Shown here: positions 35,389 through 44,021 of the stretch, piece after piece
Numbering within the stretch: position 1 is the first letter of the stretch
Layout of the letters: each line of letters opens with the position of its first letter
Assembly: GCA_026702615.1 (NCBI GenBank)
Contig: JAPPBY010000011.1
Location: forward strand, 1-64,000
Direction: 5' to 3'
DNA: 64,000 nucleotides
DNA from: Chloroflexota bacterium
GTDB lineage: Bacteria; Chloroflexota; Dehalococcoidia; Tepidiformales; Tepidiformaceae
Notes under the pieces: generated by a model
The model's input: the letters and a program-made list of their open reading frames with translations, nothing else
Told to the model about the DNA's origin: nothing
Database searches by the model: none
Made by a program: the position numbers and the translations under genes

Positions 35389-36290
35389 ACGCCGATACCT
35401 TCCGGCCGCCTCGCGCCCTCGGCGTAATCGTCGGCGGGGCGTTCACCGTCTGGGCGGCCTTCATCGCCCTCGTGGCCGGAGTCCTGGCCGGTGGCGCCGC
35501 CATCGAGCCCACCACCTTCCTCGCCTGGGTGGTTGTCGCCCTCTTCGCCGGCGTCGCCCTCCTCTTCGGCTGGTGGACGCTCGGCGTTGCCCGGCTCGCC
35601 TACAACATCGACGACGACGCCCTCCGCATTCGCTGGGCCGGTGGCGAGGTCATCGTCCCTGTCGTCGACATCCAGCGCGTCGTCCCCGGCCGCACCGTCG
35701 GCGAGGAGTCCGTCACCGGGCTGAACTGGTGGGGCTGTCACATCGGCCGGGGCGTCGCCTCCTCCCTCGGTCCCACCCTCTTCTTTGCCACGCACAACCG
35801 CCCCGAGGACAACGTCTTCGTCGTCACGCCCGGACGCACCTACGGCCTCACCGTGCCCGACCAGGTTGCCTTCGCCGAGGCCTGCTCACGCCGCCTCATC
35901 GTTGGCTTCGAGCCGGGGGAGCCCCAGCGCTCCGAACCCCAGGGGTTCTCCCTGCTCCCCCTCTGGCGCGACGGCGACGTCTGGTTCGTCTTCAGTCTCG
36001 TCCTCGTAGGGCTCGGGGTGCTTGGCGGGTACCTGTTTACCCAGTACCCGGATCTGCCCGCGCTCGTGCAGATCGACTTTCCGAAGAGCACCGGCATCGT
36101 ACGCGTGGGGGAGCGCTCCGAGCTTCTGCGCATTGGCGCCGTGGGCGGCGTCATCGTCGCCGTGAACCTGGTCCTGGGATTTATCCTGCACGCCCGCGAG
36201 CGGGCGGCTGGCCTCTGGCTGCTGGCCTCGGCTGCGCTGATCCAGGCGGTGCTGCTCGGCGCCGCGATCGTTGCCTTCGAGCGGGCCTGA
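35352..36290 (+). CDS. Membrane protein with a PH-like domain
   Basis: About 312 residues. Two N-terminal helices (about 22-46, 55-76), a central beta-rich region (AYNIDDDALRIRWAGGEVIVPVVDIQRVVPG ...) resembling bacterial PH-like domains, then two or three C-terminal helices. It begins at a GTG inside ilvE (37-nt overlap); a GTG a codon later is equivalent and later starts would cut the first helix. Function unknown; convergent with the kinase-like gene. Confidence 0.6.
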   Translation: MVHPGTRAGGVVDADTFRPPRALGVIVGGAFTVWAAFIALVAGVLAGGAAIEPTTFLAWVVVALFAGVALLFGWWTLGVARLAYNIDDDALRIRWAGGEVIVPVVDIQRVVPGRTVGEESVTGLNWWGCHIGRGVASSLGPTLFFATHNRPEDNVFVVTPGRTYGLTVPDQVAFAEACSRRLIVGFEPGEPQRSEPQGFSLLPLWRDGDVWFVFSLVLVGLGVLGGYLFTQYPDLPALVQIDFPKSTGIVRVGERSELLRIGAVGGVIVAVNLVLGFILHARERAAGLWLLASAALIQAVLLGAAIVAFERA

Positions 36291-36299
36291 TCGCCCGCC

Positions 36300-36935
36300 T
36301 CAGTGCATCTGCGCGGTCTGCGCGATGATCGTGGCCGCCTGGTCCGGCGTGAGCCGGTCCGTGTTCAGGCAGAGGTCGTAGTTCTCCGTGGCCAGCCACG
36401 CGCGGTTGTAGAACCGCCGGAAGTAATCCTGCCGCTCCGCATCCGTCTTCTCGACCGTCTTCCGTGCCGAGTTGACATCGACGTTCATACCGCCGGCGAT
36501 GCGCTGGGCGCGTTGCTCGGTCGAGCCCGTCGTAAGCACCTTGAGCGTGTCGGACCGGCCGTGAAGCACCATTGGCGCGCCATGCCCCATCAGCACCGCC
36601 TCGCCCTGGTCGGCCAGGTCCCGGATCACGTCCTCGATGAAGCGCCGGTACTCGGTGGAGGTGAGGAGGGGGTTGGTCGCGAGCGGGACCGGGTCGGCCC
36701 AGGCGGCGACGGGCATGCTGGGGTTGCGCGCCAGCGCCTCCAGGATGCGAGTCAGGAGCGAAGGCGTGTGCTCTGCCTCGCTTACCGTCTCGGGTGAGAC
36801 GCCCGCTTCCTGGGCGGCTGTCTGCACCACCTGGTAGTCGTAGAAACGGAAGCCCAGCTTGTCTGCGGTCAGCTGGGCAATCTCCTCCCCGGCCGTTCCC
36901 ACGGGCCGGGCAATCGCCACGATCCGGATGTTCAT
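36300..36935 (-). CDS. Cytidylate-kinase-like family protein
   Basis: 211 residues of the Cytidylate_kin2-like group: an N-terminal P-loop-like segment (IVAIARPVGTAGEEIAQLTADKLGF), FYDYQVVQTAA, VLMGHGAPMVLHG, LKVLTTGSTEQRAQRIAGG and an AExQDYFRRFYNRAWLA stretch. The P-loop lacks the usual GxGGKS/T pattern, so nucleotide binding may differ from true CMP kinases. Function unknown. SD-like GGGGGCCAAGG precedes the ATG; a possible TACAAT -10 lies further upstream. Confidence 0.75.
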   Translation of the reverse strand: MNIRIVAIARPVGTAGEEIAQLTADKLGFRFYDYQVVQTAAQEAGVSPETVSEAEHTPSLLTRILEALARNPSMPVAAWADPVPLATNPLLTSTEYRRFIEDVIRDLADQGEAVLMGHGAPMVLHGRSDTLKVLTTGSTEQRAQRIAGGMNVDVNSARKTVEKTDAERQDYFRRFYNRAWLATENYDLCLNTDRLTPDQAATIIAQTAQMH

Positions 36936-37108
36936 CCTTGGCCCCCTCGGGCAAGTTTTCGTGCGGCGGGATTGTAACGCCTCTCGCCCTCCTGCATGTG
37001 CGACCGATGCCGCAACTCACCGCTGGTGTAAGCAAGCTCGTAGCGAGTGACCGCGCTCGCGTGTATAAGCTCAAAAGGCGCTACACTCCGATGCAGAGCT
37101 AAGCGCTA

Positions 37109-37129
37109 CCACGGGGGCAAACCCCGTGG
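37109..37129 (+). promoter_or_regulatory. Perfect hairpin in the leader of the CBS gene
   Basis: CCACGGGG, loop GCAAA, CCCCGTGG. It lies 23 nt before the ATG at 37153 and downstream of a TACACT hexamer (37082-37087), so it would be in the 5' leader. It includes a GTG (37126) that could otherwise be read as an upstream start. No T-run follows. Confidence 0.5.
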
Positions 37130-37152
37130 CTCGCGAAAGCAGTCAGGAACGG

Positions 37153-37626
37153 ATGGATCGGTCCCGGCTCGCGAAGTTCATAGACCAGCGCGTGGGCGAG
37201 CTCCCACTCGCGGAACCAGTGTTTCTCCCTCCCACGGCCTCTGTTCGCACCGCTGTCCAGCGGATGCACACGGGTGCGCGCTCATGCGTCCTTGCCGTGG
37301 AGAAGGAAGAGCTCGTGGGCATCTTCACCGAACGGGATGTGCTCACACGCTGCATGTCTGGAGACTTCGACTGGGATCAGCCGCTCGCCCCCGACTTGCT
37401 TACCCGCAAACCGGTCACCATCGCCTCCTCGACCACCGTGGGTGATGCGATCGCGCTCATGCAGCGCTACAACTATCGCACCCTGCCGGTCATGGAAGAT
37501 GGCGCCGTCATTGGGCTCGTTCGTCTGGGCGAGCTTCTGCAGCACTTTGCCGAATCTTTTCCCGAGGAAGTGCTGAACCTGCCGCCGCGTCCCCACCAGG
37601 TCGTGGCGAAGCGGGAGGGGGGATAG
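37153..37626 (+). CDS. CBS-domain-pair protein upstream of korA
   Basis: 157 residues made almost entirely of two CBS motifs: VRTAVQRMHTGARSCVLAVE ... LVGIFTERDVL and VGDAIALMQRYNYRTLPVME ... VIGLVRLGELLQHF. CBS pairs bind adenine nucleotides and usually regulate a partner. It ends 7 nt before korA, so regulation of the 2-oxoacid oxidoreductase by energy charge is a reasonable inference. ATG 37153 follows AGGA; the upstream GTG at 37126 sits in a hairpin and is less likely. Confidence 0.88.
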   Translation: MDRSRLAKFIDQRVGELPLAEPVFLPPTASVRTAVQRMHTGARSCVLAVEKEELVGIFTERDVLTRCMSGDFDWDQPLAPDLLTRKPVTIASSTTVGDAIALMQRYNYRTLPVMEDGAVIGLVRLGELLQHFAESFPEEVLNLPPRPHQVVAKREGG

Positions 37627-37633
37627 TCACAGG

Positions 37634-39514
37634 ATGACGACCGAAATCGAGTCACCGCTGTCCGAAGCCACGACGACGCGTGATCGCGTCACGATTCGCT
37701 TTGCTGGTGACTCTGGCGATGGGATGCAGCTCACGGGCACGCAGTTCACCCGCACGACCGCGGTCTACGGGAACGATCTCGCTACCCTGCCCGACTACCC
37801 CGCCGAAATCCGCGCCCCAACCGGTTCGCTCCCGGGCGTGTCCGGCTTCCAGCTCTCGTTCTCGAGCAACGACATCCATACCCCGGGCGATAACCCGGAT
37901 GCGCTTGTCGCCATGAATCCCGCCGCCCTCAAGACGAATCTTGGCGATCTCGTCCCCGGCGGTCTGCTCATCGTCGACGAGGGCGAGTTCAACGCCACCA
38001 ACCTGCGCAAGGCCGGGTACGAGGAGAACCCCCTCGAGGATGGGTCGCTCTCGTCCTACCGCCTCATGCGCATCGACATCACGAAGAACAACGCCGACGC
38101 CCTCGACGGGCTCGAGCTTGGCGCCAAGGAGCGCTTCCGCTCGCGCAACTTCTACGCGCTCGGCCTCGTTCTCTGGCTCTTCAGCCGCCCCATGGACACC
38201 GTCGTCCGCTGGGCGACGGACAAGTTCAAGCGGAACCCGGTCGTCCTTGAGGCGAACCTGCGCGCGCTGCGCGCCGGCAACGCCTTCGGCGAGACCAGCG
38301 AGCTCGTGCACGAGCGATACGAGGTGCCTCCCGCCGAGGTCGCGCCAGGCGTCTACCGCCACATCAGCGGCAACGAGGCGACGGCGCTCGGCTTCGTGAC
38401 GGCTTCGCACCTCGCGGGGCTGCCCCTCTTCTACGCGAGCTACCCGATCACTCCCGCGTCCGACGTCCTGCACGAGCTCGCCAGCTTCAAGCGGTTCGGC
38501 GTCAAGACCATGCAGGCGGAGGACGAGATCAGCGCGGTCTGCGCCGCCATCGGCGCCTCCTACGCGGGCCAGATGGCCCTCACTGGCACCAGCGGCCCCG
38601 GCCTCGCCCTCAAGAGCGAGGGCCTCAACCTCGCCGTCATGGCCGAGCTCCCCCTCGTCATCCTCGACGTGCAGCGAGCCGGCCCCAGCACCGGTATGCC
38701 GACCAAGACCGAACAGGCCGACCTGCTCCAGGCGATGTACGGCCGCAACGGCGACTCCCCCGTCGCCATCATTGCGCCCTCCACGCCGGGCGATTGCTTC
38801 TGGATGGCGATCGAAGCCTTCCGCATCGCCCTCAAGTACATGGTCCCCGTAATCATCCTCAGCGACGGCTACCTCGCGAACGGCTCCCAGCCCTGGCTCA
38901 TCCCCCAGTTGGCGGACATCCCGCCCGTTGAGTGGAGTCACGCCGATCCCGCCAGCGCCTCCCACGCCTACGAGCGTGACCCGGAGACGCTGGCGCGGGC
39001 CTGGGCCGTGCCCGGCCAGGCCGGCTTCGAGCACCGCGTCGGCGGCCTCGAGAAGTCGTACGAGACCGGTGACATCAACTACGAGCCCGGGAATCATCAC
39101 AAGATGACCCTGACTCGCGCCGAGCGCGTCGCGAAGGTCGCGAATGACATTCCCGACATCGAGGTAACCGGCCCCCAGGAGGGCGAGCTGCTGCTCCTCG
39201 GCTGGGGCGGCACCTACGGCGCCATCACCAGCGCGGGCGAGCGCGCCCGCTCGGAGGGCAAGTCGGTGGCATCCGCCCACATCCGCCACCTCAACCCCTT
39301 CCCCACCAACCTCGGCGAGGTGCTCTCGCGCTACGACAAGGTTCTGGTTCCGGAGCTGAACAACGGACAGCTCTCGGTGCTCGTCCGGTCGCAGTTCCTC
39401 GTGGACGCGATCCCCTTCAACAAGATCGCCGGCCAACCGTTCAAGATCTCCGAGATTTCCGGCAAGATCGATGAGGTCCTCGGTGTGGGCGGCCCCTTCG
39501 AGTTCGAGTTCTAG
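37634..39514 (+). CDS. korA: 2-oxoacid:ferredoxin oxidoreductase, fused gamma-alpha subunit
   Basis: 626 residues. With korB it oxidatively decarboxylates a 2-oxoacid (2-oxoglutarate likely) to the acyl-CoA with ferredoxin as electron acceptor. The gamma domain (about 15-200; GDSGDGMQLTGTQF, PDYPAEIRAPTGS) precedes the alpha domain with YPITPAS, QAEDEISAVCAAIGASYAG and TSGPGLALKSEGL. This two-subunit form lacks a separate ferredoxin-like delta subunit. A strong GGAGGGGGG leader precedes the ATG. 2-Oxoglutarate versus pyruvate specificity is inferred from the fused architecture only. Confidence 0.93.
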   Translation: MTTEIESPLSEATTTRDRVTIRFAGDSGDGMQLTGTQFTRTTAVYGNDLATLPDYPAEIRAPTGSLPGVSGFQLSFSSNDIHTPGDNPDALVAMNPAALKTNLGDLVPGGLLIVDEGEFNATNLRKAGYEENPLEDGSLSSYRLMRIDITKNNADALDGLELGAKERFRSRNFYALGLVLWLFSRPMDTVVRWATDKFKRNPVVLEANLRALRAGNAFGETSELVHERYEVPPAEVAPGVYRHISGNEATALGFVTASHLAGLPLFYASYPITPASDVLHELASFKRFGVKTMQAEDEISAVCAAIGASYAGQMALTGTSGPGLALKSEGLNLAVMAELPLVILDVQRAGPSTGMPTKTEQADLLQAMYGRNGDSPVAIIAPSTPGDCFWMAIEAFRIALKYMVPVIILSDGYLANGSQPWLIPQLADIPPVEWSHADPASASHAYERDPETLARAWAVPGQAGFEHRVGGLEKSYETGDINYEPGNHHKMTLTRAERVAKVANDIPDIEVTGPQEGELLLLGWGGTYGAITSAGERARSEGKSVASAHIRHLNPFPTNLGEVLSRYDKVLVPELNNGQLSVLVRSQFLVDAIPFNKIAGQPFKISEISGKIDEVLGVGGPFEFEF

Positions 39515-39530
39515 CGGCGACCTTCGCCGC
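39514..39530 (+). promoter_or_regulatory. Intercistronic hairpin between korA and korB
   Basis: GCGGCGA-CCT-TCGCCGC starts at the last base of the korA stop and ends directly before the GGGAGG ribosome-binding site of korB. It could protect or cleave the message, or tune korB translation; it lacks a T-run, so termination is unlikely. Confidence 0.5.
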
Positions 39531-39543
39531 GGGAGGCTATCCA

Positions 39544-40578
39544 GTGACGGCAGCTAGTTCTAATGGAGCCCTGAACGAGGAGATCCCTCTCCTTACGCGG
39601 AAGGACTTCGTTTCCGACCAGGAAGTCCGCTGGTGCCCGGGCTGCGGGGACTACTCCATCCTCGCGCAGATGCAGAAGACCCTGCCCGGCCTCCGTATTC
39701 CCCGTGAGGAGATCGTCTTCGTCAGCGGGATCGGCTGCTCCAGCCGCTTCCCCTACTACGTCAACACCTACGGCTTCCACACCATCCATGGCCGCGCCCC
39801 CGCCATCGCGACTGGCCTCAAGACCGCCCGCCCCGAGCTCACCGTCTTCGTCGTCACCGGCGACGGCGATGGTCTCAGCATCGGCGGCAACCACCTCATG
39901 CACCTCCTCCGCCGCAACGTCGATGTGACGGTCGTGCTCTTCAACAATCGCATCTACGGCCTCACCAAGGGCCAGTACTCCCCCACCTCCCCCATCGGCA
40001 AGGTCACGAAGTCGGCCCCAATGGGCACGACCGAGAACCCGCTCGACCCGATCAAGCTCGCCCTCGCTTCCGGCGCCACCTTCGTCGCCCGCTCCGTCGA
40101 CCGCGACACGAAGCACCTGGAGGCGACCCTGGCCACTGCCGCCAAGCACAAGGGCGCATCCTTCGTCGAGGTGTTCCAGAACTGCAACATCTACAACGAC
40201 GGCGCCTTCGCCTCCTTCGCCGACAAGGACGTGCGCCAGGACCGCATGGTCTACCTCGAGAACGGCAAGCCGCTGCGCTACGGCAAGCACCTTGAGCATG
40301 GCATCCGCCTCAACGGCTTCCAGCCCGAGGTGGTCGAGAATCCGATGAGCGACGACGAGCTGCTGGCTCACGACACCAGCCGCGAAGACATCGCCCTGCC
40401 GATGATCCTCAGCGGCATGGACTACCCCGACTTCCCGGTGCCCCTGGGTGTCTTCCGGCAGGTCGAACGCGAAACCTACGACGGGCTGGTGCAGGACCAG
40501 ATCGACGTGTCTCGCCTCTCTCCTGAACCCGACATCGAGGCCCTCATCGCCGGCCCCGAGACCTGGAACGTGCTGTAG
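39544..40578 (+). CDS. korB: 2-oxoacid:ferredoxin oxidoreductase, beta subunit
   Basis: 344 residues. Binds thiamine diphosphate and an Fe-S cluster. N-terminal WCPGCGDYSIL and GIGCSSR supply cluster Cys; the ThDP-Mg motif is GDGDGLSIGGNHL ... VLFNNRIYGLTKGQYSPTS. A further Cys sits in EVFQNCNIYNDG. GTG start preceded by GGGAGG at the correct distance. Operon partner of korA and of the flanking CBS proteins. Confidence 0.95.
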   Translation: MTAASSNGALNEEIPLLTRKDFVSDQEVRWCPGCGDYSILAQMQKTLPGLRIPREEIVFVSGIGCSSRFPYYVNTYGFHTIHGRAPAIATGLKTARPELTVFVVTGDGDGLSIGGNHLMHLLRRNVDVTVVLFNNRIYGLTKGQYSPTSPIGKVTKSAPMGTTENPLDPIKLALASGATFVARSVDRDTKHLEATLATAAKHKGASFVEVFQNCNIYNDGAFASFADKDVRQDRMVYLENGKPLRYGKHLEHGIRLNGFQPEVVENPMSDDELLAHDTSREDIALPMILSGMDYPDFPVPLGVFRQVERETYDGLVQDQIDVSRLSPEPDIEALIAGPETWNVL

Positions 40579-40614
40579 CGGCCACCGAGCCGCCCGGCGT
40601 ATGGGAGCAACGCC

Positions 40615-41154
40615 ATGACCAGACCCTCCGGAACCGAACTGGTTACCTGTCCCCTCTGCGGGGAAAAGAACATCGCAGGCGCTGATCGCTGCGAGAACTG
40701 CCTTCAGCCCCTGCGGAGCATGGATATTCCCGAACCGGACCAGGCACTCAGCGAGAGCGCGTTCAGTGCGCCCCTGACCTCGCTGCGCCTCCTCCGCCCT
40801 CCCGCCCTTGCCCCCACCGCAAGCGTGCGCGATGCCGTCAACCTGCTCGTTGAGAACAAGGGCGGCGCCGTTCTCGTCGTCGATGGCGATTCCCTCTCCG
40901 GCATCTTCACCGAGCGGGACGTGCTCAAGAAGGTTGCCGGCCGCCCGGGCGCCCTCGATGCGCCCGTGGCCGAGTACATGACGACCGACCCCGTCGTCGT
41001 CCGCGAGAACGAAACCGTCGCCGTCGCCCTCCACAAGATGGCCGACGGCGGTTTCCGGCACGTGCCCATGGGCACCCGCCAGGGGTATCGCGTCGTCACC
41101 GCCTCCGATGCCCTGAAGTGGGTCGTCGAGCGCTACATCGAGCTCGGCGCCTGA
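40615..41154 (+). CDS. Zinc-ribbon plus CBS-pair protein downstream of korB
   Basis: 179 residues. An N-terminal zinc ribbon (CPLCGEKN ... CENCLQPL, residues 12-33) is followed by two CBS motifs (VRDAVNLLVENKGGAVLVVD ... LSGIFTERDVLKKV; MTTDPVVVRENETVAVALHKM ... FRHVPM). It lies 36 bases after korB with GGGAG before its ATG. It is the second CBS protein around korAB; an allosteric or redox-sensing partner role is inference. Confidence 0.85.
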   Translation: MTRPSGTELVTCPLCGEKNIAGADRCENCLQPLRSMDIPEPDQALSESAFSAPLTSLRLLRPPALAPTASVRDAVNLLVENKGGAVLVVDGDSLSGIFTERDVLKKVAGRPGALDAPVAEYMTTDPVVVRENETVAVALHKMADGGFRHVPMGTRQGYRVVTASDALKWVVERYIELGA

Positions 41155-41215
41155 CCCCTCGCCCCCGGCTTGCACCGGCGCCGGTGCTATCATCGAGAAC
41201 CCGCGGCGGCATCGC

Positions 41216-42313
41216 GTGCGCCGCCAGACTTCCGCGGAGGGCCGAACCCTGACTGCGACCTACCGCGAGCGCACAACCGCCAGTGGCGACCTGAAGCTGG
41301 CCTACCAGGAGTGGGGACCGGATGACGGACCCGTCATCCTCGCCCTCCACGGCTTCGGCGTCTCCGGCCACATGTTCGATGAGTTCGGCCAGCGAGCCTC
41401 CGACCGCTACCGCCTCATCAACCTCGACCAGCGCGGTCACGGCGACAGCGAGTGGGCCTCCGACGGCGACTACACCCGCGAGGCGTTCGTCGCCGATGTC
41501 GAAGCCGTCCGCGAGGGGCTTGGTTTCGAGTCGGTCATCCTCATGGGCCACAGCATGGGCGGCCTCAACGCCGTCGAGTACACCTTCCAGCATCCCGAAC
41601 GGGTAAGCGCCCTCATCCTCGTCGATGTCGGCCCCGAGGCGGCGAAGGAAGGGGTCGACAACATCATGCGGTTCACCCGCGGCCCCGACGAGCTCGATTT
41701 CGACGAGTTCGTCCAGAACGCCATGCGCTTCAACACCCGCCGCACCGAGGAGAACATCCGCGAGCGCATGCGCCACCGCCTGCGCCCGCTGGAGAACGGC
41801 AAGTGGACCTGGAAGTTCGACAAGCGCTTCCGCGAGGGCGAGGGCGCCGTCCGCTCCGGCAGCGAGCTCAGCAGCGACGAGCTCTGGCGCCGTTTTCGCG
41901 AGCTCGCCCCCCCGGTCCTGCTCCTGCGTGGCCAGCAGAGCGACATCCTCAGCCAGGAGGTCGCCGAGCGGACCGCCGGCGAGATACCCGCCGCCCGCCT
42001 CGTCGTCGTCCCCGAGGCCGGCCACAGCGTGCCCGGAGACAACCCCGACGGCTTCACCGAAGCTGTCACCGCATTCCTTGCGGATGTCGGTGCCGGCCGC
42101 TTTCCCGAAGCCGAGGCCGACTCCACCCCGATCCCCATCCCCGACGACATCGATGAGCTGCGTCGTGGCTGGCGCACCCGCGAGCGCCGCATTCCCGGCC
42201 CGGCGCTGGTCGCCGGGGCGGCGGTGGCCGTCGCCGCCGTCGCCGCCGTCGCCGCCGCGGGCGCCTTCCTCTTCTCTCGGCTGCGCAGGCGACGAAGGGA
42301 CGACGAGGCGTAA
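41216..42313 (+). CDS. Alpha/beta hydrolase with a C-terminal membrane anchor
   Basis: About 365 residues. Alpha/beta hydrolase core with oxyanion HGFGVSG, nucleophile elbow GHSMGG (Ser) and catalytic His in EAGHSVPGDNP. Residues about 322-350 form an Ala/Val-rich transmembrane helix followed by RLRRRRR, a clear C-terminal anchor with a basic cytoplasmic end. Substrate unknown. TATCAT at 41189-41194 may be the -10. The GTG at 41216 is the longest start; a CTG at 41249 has a better-placed GGAGG and would remove only 11 residues. Confidence 0.82.
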   Translation: MRRQTSAEGRTLTATYRERTTASGDLKLAYQEWGPDDGPVILALHGFGVSGHMFDEFGQRASDRYRLINLDQRGHGDSEWASDGDYTREAFVADVEAVREGLGFESVILMGHSMGGLNAVEYTFQHPERVSALILVDVGPEAAKEGVDNIMRFTRGPDELDFDEFVQNAMRFNTRRTEENIRERMRHRLRPLENGKWTWKFDKRFREGEGAVRSGSELSSDELWRRFRELAPPVLLLRGQQSDILSQEVAERTAGEIPAARLVVVPEAGHSVPGDNPDGFTEAVTAFLADVGAGRFPEAEADSTPIPIPDDIDELRRGWRTRERRIPGPALVAGAAVAVAAVAAVAAAGAFLFSRLRRRRRDDEA

Positions 42314-43116
42314 TGCCGCAGCTCACCGTCGAGGGAGCTTCGCTCGGGTACGACGAGGCGGGGCAAGGCGCCCCGGCCTTCGTCTTCGTTCACGGCTGGG
42401 CTGGCGATCGCTCCTTCTGGCGCCCCCAGGTCGATGACCTCTCGCGCGACTTCCACTGCCTCACCCTCGACCTGCGCGGCTGTGGCGAGTCCTCGCTGGA
42501 CCCGCCCTACGACCTCACCCAGGCCGCCGATGACGTCGCCGCCGTCATCGAGGAGCGGGGCATGGAAGCGGCCATCGTCGCCGGGCACGACATTGGCGGG
42601 CTGGTCGCGCTCCTCGCGAACAGCCGCCACGAGGATCGCGTCATCGGCACCGTCATGGTCGATCCGCCACTCGACTCCGCCGCCCGCGGGGCGATGGGCG
42701 GCCTTGCCGCCCAGCTCCGCGACGACGGCTCCATGGAGCCCGCGCGCGTGTTCTTCGACCGCTTCTTCAGCGAGGCCTCGGACCCCGACATCCGCGAGCG
42801 CGTGGAGGAGCGCATGATGGCCTGCGACCCGCAGGTTGCCGCCGGCCAGCTCATGGACAACGGCTACTTCTCCCAGAACCTGGGCGCCCTCCTGCAGTCG
42901 GCCGACCAGAAGCCGTTCATGGCCCTGTGGGGGAACGCCCCCCTCGGCGACCCGGAGCGCCTGCGCCAGATCACCTTCTTCCTCCGCCAGGAGCCGGTCA
43001 CGGGGGCCGGGCACTTCCTCCAGCTCGAGAATCCCGCCATGACGAACGCGCTCCTGCGCGCCTTCGTCGACGATGTCCGCCGCGACCCGCGCATCAGCGC
43101 CTTCACCACCAGCTAG
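42313..43116 (+). CDS. Alpha/beta hydrolase with Asp nucleophile (epoxide hydrolase/dehalogenase type)
   Basis: 267 residues. Oxyanion motif VHGWAGD, nucleophile elbow GHDIGG with Asp instead of Ser, and catalytic His in GAGHFLQLENP. In this fold Asp nucleophiles are typical of epoxide hydrolases and haloalkane dehalogenases, but other activities are known. ATG overlaps the stop of the preceding hydrolase (TAATG), so the two are coupled. Substrate unknown. Confidence 0.85.
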   Translation: MPQLTVEGASLGYDEAGQGAPAFVFVHGWAGDRSFWRPQVDDLSRDFHCLTLDLRGCGESSLDPPYDLTQAADDVAAVIEERGMEAAIVAGHDIGGLVALLANSRHEDRVIGTVMVDPPLDSAARGAMGGLAAQLRDDGSMEPARVFFDRFFSEASDPDIRERVEERMMACDPQVAAGQLMDNGYFSQNLGALLQSADQKPFMALWGNAPLGDPERLRQITFFLRQEPVTGAGHFLQLENPAMTNALLRAFVDDVRRDPRISAFTTS

Positions 43117-43124
43117 CGGCAATC

Positions 43125-43967
43125 GTGGCCCGCGCGGTACGGAAGGCGACGCCGGGAACGAAACCGCTCCTGGTTGTTGCCGTCCTGTTGCTTCCCCTCG
43201 CGCTCGTCGCTTGCGGCGACAACGGGGACGGCGTCGACGACGAGCTGGTGCGCCGCTCACCGGCTCCAGGAGAGACCCCGGCCGCGACATCGGACGCCAC
43301 CCCGTCCGGGCCAGATGGAGCGTCGGCGAGGGCGGACGCCACGAATGCTGCATCGACCGCCACCCCGGCGCCTCCCACCGCTACCCCCAATGCCGACGGC
43401 GTCTACATCGTCGCCTGCCACGACTTCTACGTTCCCCTCGACAAGGTCCACCGCCTCGACGATGACTGCGCGCCGGACGCGCTCGTGTCCCTGCCCGATG
43501 AGTACGCCTACGGCCCCCAGGAGGTCGTCGAGGGTGTCCTCCCCGACCTTCTCGCCCTGCTGGAGGCAGCGTCGGAAGCGGGGCACCTGCTTGCGGTCGT
43601 CAGCAGCTACCGCAGCTACGAGACCCAGCGCAACACGTTCGAGTACCACGTCAACGAGTACGGCCTCGACCAGGCCCTGCGCGTGAGCGCTCGCCCCGGG
43701 CACAGCGAGCACCAGCTCGGCACCACCGTCGACTTCTCCAGCACCACCGTCGGCTACGAGCTTGTCGAAGCCTTCGGGAGCACGCCCGAGGGCCGCTGGC
43801 TGGCCGAGCACGCCCACGAATACGGCTTCATCCTCAGCTACCCCGAGGGCAAGGAGGTGGTCACGGGTTACGCCTACGAACCCTGGCACTTCCGCTGGGT
43901 CGGCCGTGAGCTTGCGGCCGAGGTGCGCGCCAGCGGCCTGACCCTCGGCCAGTTCCTCCTGCGCTGA
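43125..43967 (+). CDS. VanY/DacB-like M15 D-Ala-D-Ala carboxypeptidase lipoprotein
   Basis: 280 residues. Lipoprotein signal with Cys30 (LALVAC), a Pro/Thr/Ala linker to about residue 90, then an M15B peptidase domain with SYRSYETQ, the zinc motif SARPGHSEHQLGTTVDF (His and Asp ligands) and the second His in EPWHFRWVG. It trims peptidoglycan stem peptides outside the membrane. GTG start, 9 bases after the preceding stop. Confidence 0.9.
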   Translation: MARAVRKATPGTKPLLVVAVLLLPLALVACGDNGDGVDDELVRRSPAPGETPAATSDATPSGPDGASARADATNAASTATPAPPTATPNADGVYIVACHDFYVPLDKVHRLDDDCAPDALVSLPDEYAYGPQEVVEGVLPDLLALLEAASEAGHLLAVVSSYRSYETQRNTFEYHVNEYGLDQALRVSARPGHSEHQLGTTVDFSSTTVGYELVEAFGSTPEGRWLAEHAHEYGFILSYPEGKEVVTGYAYEPWHFRWVGRELAAEVRASGLTLGQFLLR

Positions 43968-43978
43968 TTGCCCGCCAC

Positions 43979-44009
43979 CCTGTCGGATGTAAGACTCGCC
44001 CCCGACAGG
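43979..44009 (+). promoter_or_regulatory. Inverted repeat overlapping a ribosome-binding site
   Basis: CCTGTCGG (43979-43986) can pair with CCGACAGG (44002-44009); the right arm includes the first three bases of the AGGAGG that serves the enoyl-CoA hydratase ATG at 44022. If formed in the message it would partly hide the site. Confidence 0.35.
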
Positions 44010-44021
44010 AGGCCACCCCCA

